Source: Nitrospiraceae bacterium
Lineage (GTDB): Bacteria; Nitrospirota; Nitrospiria; Nitrospirales; UBA8639
Direction of reading: 5' to 3'
Length of the DNA stretch: 13,467 bases
NCBI GenBank assembly: GCA_003523945.1
Contig: DOFS01000189.1
Coordinates: 1-13,467, forward strand
Positions 9,101-13,467 of the stretch are shown here, in pieces (the stretch's first letter is position 1; each line of letters begins with the position of its first letter). The translations under genes were made by a program, and so were the position numbers. The notes beneath the pieces were generated by a model. The model was not told the origin of the DNA. It did not search any database and was given only the letters and a program-made list of their open reading frames with translations.

Positions 9101-9134
9101 CCCCTAAAAAGTATTTTATGGAGCCGCTACACAT
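6111..9134 (-). CDS. FHA-family exoprotein with N-terminal haemagglutination/TPS domain (first copy)
   Basis: The product has 1007 residues. A signal peptide (MCSGSIKYFLGVFLIWSVG, probable cleavage after AEA) precedes the same TPS-type domain as its neighbour, with NITGG, FGEFGVPTNN and NPAGIVFGPN all conserved. The centre consists of beta-helix repeats (GNAGNITM, GNGGDLSITA, GRSGDVTL) that differ strongly from the second copy. The last third is again nearly identical to it, including CSGPC, the SRCVAGEGGHF motif and a Cys one residue from the end (PCP). The ATG at 9134 lies inside the last codons of the Cys-rich gene (19-nt overlap), which suggests translational coupling; there is no strong ribosome site of its own. 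It is likely secreted with or in place of its paralogue. The ligand is unknown. Confidence 0.9.
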   Translation of the reverse strand: MCSGSIKYFLGVFLIWSVGIAAEAQVPSPPITPSGLNTQVSTPVNLPGGAVQHNITGGTRPGGGGNLFHSFGEFGVPTNNIANFLNDSALPTTNILSRVTGGNPSNIFGTIQTQGFANANLFLMNPAGIVFGPNASLNVGGAAHFTTADYLKLSDGVQFTAMPSAQDALLSVAPVAAFGFLTANPAPISVEGSTLSVSERQTLSFVGGDMTIGSGFYAPGGQIALASVASPGEVLANTYANAPNINGESFTTMGNISLSEGTFLDVSGDTAGTVIIRGGQLMMTHATISADTVDSDGASTAIDVYVTGDLSILAVDGPALTARTRGKGNAGDIRLKSGGNMDFSVIPSEEFLDEGNGLLPIIDTQTFGPGNAGNITMASQGDITVTGDLNFDVLAFLASTGNDGLNTGNGGDLSITANNFFNNFSFFSTGSYYSFFNGGEGASNAGNVIISATEKINLYFSDIVTDSFDFINDVGGGRSGDVTLKAHEINFDQSNISTTGWTQSGNVTVNADVLTMSDSLFETINRTVPGGAVTITGRVIELSGSSIVSTTKENADAGDITITAFESLSLLNPNRGAPDTNDDKPSSIASNSFGGRGDEILGAPGDILLTTPMLTVDGGSKINSSTGSSGTGGNIFINAEKISMSGQTANIDLGDLRNFGEFQSAGIFTNSLGGNCSGPCGDAGNVNITTNSIVLGKGAQINSSTTTEGKGGTITVNASGNISLSGTLKDETPGGVFSRTTGTEPGSGAGGTISLTSGQNFTLSDGATVSAKSDGKGDAGNINITGHDTILIDKATVTTEAAQASGGEIKLTANDTIQLVDSTISSSVKGDETTGGGDINLDPDFIILQNSHILAKAVAGKGGNIDLVASKAVLLDAQSTLDASSQTGISGSVRIESPIQVLSGTIAPLPSTPVNVATLYASRCVAGEGGHFSTFVDSKSDSVAPTPGTFLASPFLPVTDVSQQAMAHSQALSSESTQAGPEASIHFAAYTPPVLFAQAAGQSAPCP
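6274..6614 (-). repeat. Near-identical 3' block of the tandem FHA genes, copy in the first gene
   Basis: Partner of the block at 3271-3611, equal in length and in the same orientation. The conserved flanks (5' signal/TPS region and this 3' block) make the pair a substrate for recombination or gene conversion. Confidence 0.85.
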
Positions 9135-9493
9135 TTACAACTCGTTTGTCCGCCCCCAGTCGCTACTGTGTCACACATGGAGCCTGAGCCACCGTTATTA
9201 CATCCCAACCTATCTTCATAGAGCCAATGGCAGGTCTGATTGGGACTAGATCCAGCACTCAGACACGACCAATGCGACGTACCCTCCGCGGGATCTTTTT
9301 TGTGAACACCGGTCTGGCAAGGAGGCGTCTCACTTGGAGGGCCTGTATCACCTGCATCAAGTTTACACCCAGGGGGAGCATTCCCCGGTTGTGCCTTCGC
9401 GGCATCCTGGATTCCACCCGTCAACCCAACTACCACAAATAGACTGCACAGAAGGAAAATCTTTCTGACAATTCCTACATAGGGGACCACCAT
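9116..9493 (-). CDS. Small secreted Cys-rich protein, unknown function
   Basis: The product has 125 residues. A basic N-terminus and hydrophobic core (VRKIFLLCSLFVVVGLTGG, 9-27) with a likely cleavage site near AKA-Q (about residue 34-35) mark a Sec signal peptide. The mature part, about 90 residues, has eight cysteines (43, 59, 77, 88, 98, 107, 119, 121), an even number that fits four disulfides in the periplasm or outside the cell. It is rich in Gly, Pro and Ser. The start is well set by a perfect ribosome site, AAGGAGGT, 5 nt before the ATG. The gene overlaps the first FHA gene by 19 nt, so the two are almost certainly co-expressed; it may be a cofactor, anchor or folding partner of the exoproteins. 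No family recognised. Confidence 0.72.
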   Translation of the reverse strand: MVVPYVGIVRKIFLLCSLFVVVGLTGGIQDAAKAQPGNAPPGCKLDAGDTGPPSETPPCQTGVHKKDPAEGTSHWSCLSAGSSPNQTCHWLYEDRLGCNNGGSGSMCDTVATGGGQTSCKCVAAP

Positions 9494-9498
9494 GTTTT

Positions 9499-9506
9499 AC
9501 CTCCTT
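9499..9506 (-). promoter_or_regulatory. Perfect ribosome binding site AAGGAGGT
   Basis: Full match to the anti-Shine-Dalgarno sequence, 5 nt before the ATG at 9493. It fixes the start of the Cys-rich gene. It is the strongest ribosome site in the minus-strand gene row and may also drive the coupled first FHA gene. Confidence 0.75.
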
Positions 9507-9628
9507 TTTAGTTAAAGAATTATGAGGCAGTAGGGTCCTGTGACTTTCATCCGACCCCTTCAGAGAATTGGAAAACCTTTTTTTCATATTTTTACCTTCT
9601 ACATGAACTGTTTCTATTCTGTTCTTTG

Positions 9629-11503
9629 CTAACTAATAGCTATAACTTCTGCCACAGCATTGTCACAATTCAAACGTGTTTCTTTCCCCTGCGAGTTTTT
9701 CTTCACTCGATTCCTAAGGTCCGGGCTGGGGTCCCCGGTCTCCATTAGAATCTCCCGGATTTTTTTGGGAGGAAGAAGGTCTTTCTCCTTAGCTTGCCTC
9801 ACAGCCTGAATCAGAGCCACACACCCTGCCACAAATGGAGCGGCAAAAGAGGTCCCATCTGCTTGCTTAACAGTTGCTCCTCCACTACCAAAATGAAAAC
9901 CTGTAGTAAAGATACTATCGCCGGGGCTACCATTATCCACGGTATTGGGGCCAAAATTTGACCCCACTTTCAATTTATCTTCCATCGTCGTGGCTGTCAC
10001 CACAATCACATTCACAATATCCGGCTCGGAACCAAAGCCCTGCGGATAAATTTTATTTGTCTCATCATCAATATTTACAGAACCCCCACCAGGAGGGCTT
10101 CCCGCCGCAACCACAAATGTCACATCATTTTCTACTCTTCTGATATGCTTCTTTAGAATTTCTGCTTTATGCAGGTTAGGCGGAACAGACCAGCTGATAT
10201 TAACGACATGCGCCCCCATCTTGCTGGCGTAATCTATGGCCTCAATAGCGTGATCATACGTCCCGAATTCTCTGGGTGGGCCGTTTATTTCGATTGGTCC
10301 GGATGTCTCAGGACAAAAAATCTTCACTCCCATCAACTTCACGAGTCCATTGCCGACTACTCCTAAAGCCTGTAAAGCTTCGGTATTACCCCCACGTGAT
10401 ACGTCATCATTATTTCCCTCTGCTGCAATTTCCCCTGCTATTTGGGTTCCATGTCCATTTTCATCAACAAGGTCACCCTCTGTTTGGTTTCGCGCACAAT
10501 GGGCCATACTCGCTTGGTATTTTGGCAAGGCTAAGATATTCACCCCATGGGTATCATTCATGTACCCGTTGAGATTATTGCCGCTATTTTTGGGATTTAC
10601 CCATATGTTTTTTTCCAAATCAGGATGTTTCACCATCAATCCCGAATCTATGATGGCTACAATAATTTTTCCGTTTTCGCGTTGAGTCCAATTTAATATT
10701 CCCTGCTCTTCGAGTTTTTCCCAGGCCTTTACCATGCCTATTTTTTCCAAAGCCCACAATTTGGAAATCGGCTGTACTAGCCCATCTGCATCGGTTATTT
10801 GAGTTTGATTGTCCGTCAGCCAGAAAGCATCGTTTGGAGGCGATTGTCTGTGAGAGTGAAGAACAAGTCTAACGTTTTGTTCAACAATAATCTTATTCAT
10901 TCCTTTAGTAAAATTTTTTACTCCCCCTATGGTAGGCTTTGATTTTGCGTTAATGGCCCCTATTAGAGCATCCTTCAGAGTCTTTTCTGTCTCCCCTTTA
11001 TCTGTTTTGAAAACCACTGTCCCTAGGATTGAATTTAATATCTCGGGTTGGGATTTTAAATTGAATTTTTTGAAATCGGTATTGTCAATAATATCCCTTA
11101 AATTAGTTAGTGATTGGGCTTGAAAGGCCAATGCCTTTTTTTCACCGGGAGTAGGAATAAAAGGAAGTATCTTTTGTAAATCCAATAGGTTTTTATCAGG
11201 AAAACCAGAGGGCGTATCAATGGAAGGGAGTACCATTTTCCCTGGGTCTTTCCCAAGCCATAATTTTCGCTGGATTTTCATGACATCTTCTGTGCTACTA
11301 AATAATTCCTTTATGGCTATTAAATTTTCAAGTAATTCATCTGGAAATAGTACGACAAACTCCCCCTCTATTAAAAAGCTTTTGGGCTTGGGTTTGGTTA
11401 TGTGTTGGCCAAGAGCCTGGGACACACCTCCCGATTCCAAACCTACAAAAAAAATCAAGCTGACAACTTGCAGAAATTTTATCGCCCTGAGAGTTCTCTT
11501 CAT
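9629..11503 (-). CDS. Secreted subtilisin-family (S8) serine peptidase
   Basis: The product has 624 residues. A signal peptide (MKRTLRAIKFLQVVSLIFFV, cleavage near ALG, about 30-33) is followed by about 220 residues that I do not recognise, perhaps a pro-region or partner-binding domain. The S8 domain runs from about 223 to 624: a lead-in (NDAFW, LWALEKIG), then Asp286 in IIDSG, His351 in ENGHGT and Ser552 in GTSFAAP, a complete catalytic triad. The oxyanion position, usually Asn in AAGN, is Ser469 (AAGS). The ATG at 11503 has AGGGGCGGG just upstream. The gene is visibly more AT-rich than its neighbours, mainly in the 5' half. It lies 135 nt upstream of the Cys-rich/FHA genes with no terminator between, so it may share their transcript. 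A role in maturing the exoproteins, as SphB1 does for Bordetella FHA, is inference. Confidence 0.9.
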   Translation of the reverse strand: MKRTLRAIKFLQVVSLIFFVGLESGGVSQALGQHITKPKPKSFLIEGEFVVLFPDELLENLIAIKELFSSTEDVMKIQRKLWLGKDPGKMVLPSIDTPSGFPDKNLLDLQKILPFIPTPGEKKALAFQAQSLTNLRDIIDNTDFKKFNLKSQPEILNSILGTVVFKTDKGETEKTLKDALIGAINAKSKPTIGGVKNFTKGMNKIIVEQNVRLVLHSHRQSPPNDAFWLTDNQTQITDADGLVQPISKLWALEKIGMVKAWEKLEEQGILNWTQRENGKIIVAIIDSGLMVKHPDLEKNIWVNPKNSGNNLNGYMNDTHGVNILALPKYQASMAHCARNQTEGDLVDENGHGTQIAGEIAAEGNNDDVSRGGNTEALQALGVVGNGLVKLMGVKIFCPETSGPIEINGPPREFGTYDHAIEAIDYASKMGAHVVNISWSVPPNLHKAEILKKHIRRVENDVTFVVAAGSPPGGGSVNIDDETNKIYPQGFGSEPDIVNVIVVTATTMEDKLKVGSNFGPNTVDNGSPGDSIFTTGFHFGSGGATVKQADGTSFAAPFVAGCVALIQAVRQAKEKDLLPPKKIREILMETGDPSPDLRNRVKKNSQGKETRLNCDNAVAEVIAIS

Positions 11504-11769
11504 CCCGCCCCTAATAATGAAGGATAATTAAAAAATCAATGTAATAGTCAATGGTATGTATTTTTCTTATCCAGCAAATTTTTCTAAAAACAACTCCCTT
11601 CAATTTTTTAAAATTGTTTGCGAAGAATTTCCTCCCTTGGGCCCGCAATACCACTTTCAGAAACATTACAAAGATTACATCTTGGCAATGAAGTTATTTA
11701 AGAGCTCAGGCTCCCCTCGTTATCCAACCACTCCATTTATTTTTCGTGACCGCATTGCATTTTCCTAGT
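11504..11769. other. AT-rich upstream region of the peptidase gene
   Basis: No gene is supported here. On the minus strand a TTGACT at about 11548-11553 could be a -35 box, but I find no convincing -10 at the right distance. A 7-bp dyad CAATTTT/AAAATTG with a 2-nt loop lies near 11600-11616. A 70-codon plus-strand frame (11556-11768) has no ribosome site and no recognisable domain. Confidence 0.35.
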
Positions 11770-11886
11770 TTACTGCGCGAAATTATTTCGTAACCAAATA
11801 TTTATTGCAATAAAGGCAATTGCAATGCCGCATTCAGCAACAGCTACCACCACTCTCACATAAACTCGACTAAGCTTCTCATTCAT
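11770..11886 (-). CDS. Putative small membrane protein (38 aa), unknown function
   Basis: ATG at 11886 to TAA at 11770 gives 38 residues. A short charged head (MNEKLSR) precedes a hydrophobic span of about 23 residues (VYVRVVVAVAECGIAIAFIA and on to INIWL), then a polar tail (RNNFAQ). That is a clean single-TM profile. An in-frame ATG at 11928 would add 14 residues (MTLSLTLLILEKTI). Neither start has a strong ribosome site, which lowers confidence. The nested palindrome at 11951-11987 sits just upstream of both starts, as an operator would. No family recognised; the size and layout resemble the unrelated 35-aa ORF at 2485. Confidence 0.38.
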   Translation of the reverse strand: MNEKLSRVYVRVVVAVAECGIAIAFIAINIWLRNNFAQ

Positions 11887-11950
11887 AATAGTTTTCTCGA
11901 GAATTAAAAGAGTAAGAGACAGGGTCATGTTCTTGTTCAGCGTGGAACGC

Positions 11951-11987
11951 GTATCTAATCAGATACGCGTTGTATCTGATTGGATAC
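11951..11987. promoter_or_regulatory. Tandem operator: 37-bp nested palindrome
   Basis: Two 16-bp dyads, GTATCTAATCAGATAC (11951-11966) and GTATCTGATTGGATAC (11972-11987), have centres 21 bp apart, two helical turns. The second is the inverted complement of the first at 15 of 16 positions, so the whole 37 bp is also a palindrome around a 5-nt spacer (GCGTT). AACGC before and GCGTT after the first dyad extend its arms to 11 bp. This is typical of cooperative binding by two dimers of a TetR-, GntR- or similar HTH repressor. It lies between two divergent small ORFs. The cognate regulator is not identified. Confidence 0.6.
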
Positions 11988-12014
11988 ACAATAGTTTTGA
12001 TTCAGCGAAGAAGA

Positions 12015-12161
12015 ATGGCCATGGGCACTTCAACCGCGCAAAGTCCGAAAAACTACTATCTTGTCCTGTTTTTCATTGGCCTCATTTCCCAGGAAACGGA
12101 ACGAGGACGTACGCCGCATTTCCTCTTGAGGCAGCCTCTCCCTTTTAAAACAAGAGAATAA
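12015..12161 (+). CDS. Putative small ORF (48 aa), unknown function
   Basis: ATG at 12015 to TAA at 12161 gives 48 residues, beginning MAMGTSTAQSPKN. A short hydrophobic stretch (YYLVLFFIGLIS, 14-25) is only marginal for a membrane helix, and a basic, Pro-containing tail follows (RQPLPFKTRE). A purine-rich GCGAAGAAG lies just upstream of the ATG. The 37-bp operator-like array ends 27 bp before the start, giving it a plausible regulated promoter. No domain recognised; it could be chance. Confidence 0.25.
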   Translation: MAMGTSTAQSPKNYYLVLFFIGLISQETERGRTPHFLLRQPLPFKTRE

Positions 12162-12258
12162 GCTATCGTTTTTGATGTGCTTTTAGAGAAAGAGAGAAGA
12201 GTGAATTTGTGGGGCTGAATAGGATCTTGAGAGAACTCGTCGAAGTGCAATTCGGTTA
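12162..12258. other. Convergent gap between the small ORF and the regulator gene
   Basis: This short spacer lies between two convergent stops. A purine-rich run (AGAGAAAGAGAGAAGAG) is present near 12186-12202. No clear stem with a T-run is seen on either strand, so no terminator is assigned. Confidence 0.3.
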
Positions 12259-13467
12259 TCAGGGAGATTCGTAGACTTCATCCCGCAAGTGATTGACCTG
12301 AATGTTATGACGTTTGATTTTTTTGATGAGGCCCTGCCGGCTTAAGCCCAACCGTTTGGCCGTTTGGACCTGATTGAACCGGCAGGCCAACAACGTCTCT
12401 TTAATCATGCGTTGCTCCAATTCATCGACGGCTTGATGAAGACTCCGGCCTTTCGGATCTATGGTGCCTCCGGTCGTTTGAACAGGGCATCGGATACCTT
12501 CTTCGAGCGCATCCTCGTGTATCGTCGCTCCGCGAACCATGACCATTAGCCGTTTGATTTCATTTTCTAACTGCCGGATATTTCCCGGCCAGGAATATTC
12601 CATGAATCGCTGCATGGCCTTGGCGGACAGTTTTTTCCTGGGTCGATCCATCTGCGAGCTATAGAGGTCCAGAAAATAATTGACGAGCAGGGGGATATCT
12701 GCCGGGATCTCCCGCAAGGCCGGCGTATGAACATGAACGACTTTGAGACGATAGTAAAGATCGTCTCGAAACGTGCCAGCTTTAATAGCGGCTTCCAAGT
12801 TTTTATTGGTGGCCGCAATGATCCTGATATCAAGTGGAACCGACTCTCGCTTTCCCACCGGCTCGACGGCTCGCTCCTGTAGCACCCGTAATACTTTGGC
12901 CTGGGCGCTTACGCCCAGATCTCCAATTTCATCCAGAAACAGCGTGCCCTTGTTGGCCTGTTCAAATTTGCCTATTCTGGCCTCCACGTCGGTCGCCGTG
13001 CCTTTGCTGATGCCGAATAATTCACTTTCGATTAACGTTTCGGGGAGGGCGGCACAATTGATCGCGACAAACGGTTGACGGGCTCGAGGGCTATTGTAAT
13101 GAATGGCTTTGGCCACCAATTCTTTCCCGGTTCCGTTTTCTCCGGTAATAAGCACATCCACTGAACTATCTCTGACCTGATCGATGACTCTGATCAGTCG
13201 CTGCATGGGCAGACTGTTTCCCATGAGTTTTTTCGTGGAGTACTGCCCTTCGACCTCTTTCCACAAATGCGCGTTTTCCTGTTGCAACCGTTCGCGTTCC
13301 CGCCGCATTTGTTCTATGACATGGAATTTCTGAAGAGGGATGGCGATGCTATCAACCAACGCCTGAGCTACCCTTTCATCTTGGGCCGTAAAGTCCTTGC
13401 CCTTTTTATTCACGGCTTCAAAGACTCCAATGATGTCGCCGGTTCTGTCCCGAACCGGCAGCGCCAA
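12259..13467 (-). CDS. Sigma-54-type enhancer-binding regulator, GAF-AAA+-Fis (5' partial)
   Basis: The frame is open to the window edge; the codon at the edge is TTG in the middle of a GAF domain, so the true start lies outside. In partial numbering, residues 1-50 are the end of a GAF sensor (PVRDRTGDIIGVFEAVNKKG). About 50-75 is a probable coiled linker. The AAA+ domain follows, with Walker A GENGTGKE (109-116), Walker B GTLFLDE (174-180), sensor I RIIAATN, arginine-finger segment FRDDLYYRL (233-241) and WPGNIRQLEN (293-302). A Fis-type helix-turn-helix (QTAKRLGLSRQGLIKKI) is at about 368-384. The GAFTGA loop that contacts sigma-54 reads GTATDV (156-161): only the first Gly and the Thr remain, so classic sigma-54 activation is uncertain. 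The GAF domain suggests a small-molecule or redox signal. Its targets are unknown; the sigma-54 promoter at 2393-2408 is a candidate. Confidence 0.88.
   Translation of the reverse strand: MALPVRDRTGDIIGVFEAVNKKGKDFTAQDERVAQALVDSIAIPLQKFHVIEQMRRERERLQQENAHLWKEVEGQYSTKKLMGNSLPMQRLIRVIDQVRDSSVDVLITGENGTGKELVAKAIHYNSPRARQPFVAINCAALPETLIESELFGISKGTATDVEARIGKFEQANKGTLFLDEIGDLGVSAQAKVLRVLQERAVEPVGKRESVPLDIRIIAATNKNLEAAIKAGTFRDDLYYRLKVVHVHTPALREIPADIPLLVNYFLDLYSSQMDRPRKKLSAKAMQRFMEYSWPGNIRQLENEIKRLMVMVRGATIHEDALEEGIRCPVQTTGGTIDPKGRSLHQAVDELEQRMIKETLLACRFNQVQTAKRLGLSRQGLIKKIKRHNIQVNHLRDEVYESP

Noticed and set aside
11556..11768. 70-codon plus-strand frame beginning MYFSYPANF
   Set aside because: No ribosome site, no recognisable family, and AT-rich DNA where such frames arise by chance.
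11816..11829. Minus-strand GG-N10-GC that could be a second sigma-54 promoter facing the peptidase gene
   Set aside because: The -24 half is imperfect (CGGCAT). It lies inside the putative 38-aa ORF where ATTGCAAT repeats from Ile-Ala codons explain it, and it is about 300 nt from the peptidase start.

Overview
The window reads as chromosomal DNA from a Gram-negative bacterium. Two large secreted filamentous-haemagglutinin-type (FHA) proteins imply an outer membrane. A sigma-54 activator and a good -24/-12 promoter imply RpoN. FHA N-terminal-domain proteins next to TPR-CHAT proteins are familiar from cyanobacteria, but cyanobacteria lack sigma-54. A Nitrospira-like organism or a proteobacterium with similar accessory genes is therefore my best guess; this is inference and no marker gene fixes it.

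Layout. Bases 1-1844 (+) hold the 3' part of a TPR-CHAT putative cysteine peptidase gene. Bases 1845-3107 have no large gene but are rich in signals: inverted repeats, a dyad placed like an enhancer site, a 16-bp-period direct repeat, a strong sigma-54 promoter match, and a 35-codon membrane microprotein gene (2485-2592), followed by a segment able to form alternative RNA pairings. Bases 11503 down to 3108 (-) hold four genes in a row: a secreted subtilisin-family (S8) peptidase, a small secreted Cys-rich protein, and two tandem FHA-family exoproteins of about 1000 residues. The last three are tightly packed (a 19-nt overlap and a 9-nt gap). Bases 11504-12258 are AT-rich and hold two putative divergent microprotein ORFs flanking a striking 37-bp nested palindrome. 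Bases 12259-13467 (-) hold the 3' part of a GAF-AAA+-Fis enhancer-binding protein with an altered GAFTGA loop.

Working model (inference). The minus-strand genes form an exoprotein cassette. Two paralogous beta-helix adhesin-like proteins are made together with a Cys-rich secreted partner and an exported serine peptidase that could mature them, as SphB1 does for Bordetella FHA. The convergent CHAT protein is the recurrent neighbour of such exoproteins and might sense or cut something linked to them. No TpsB-type (FhaC/ShlB) pore gene is present, so it must lie outside the window or be shared. The sigma-54 promoter, its upstream dyads and the enhancer-binding protein may form a second regulatory layer, but nothing here proves that this regulator acts on that promoter.
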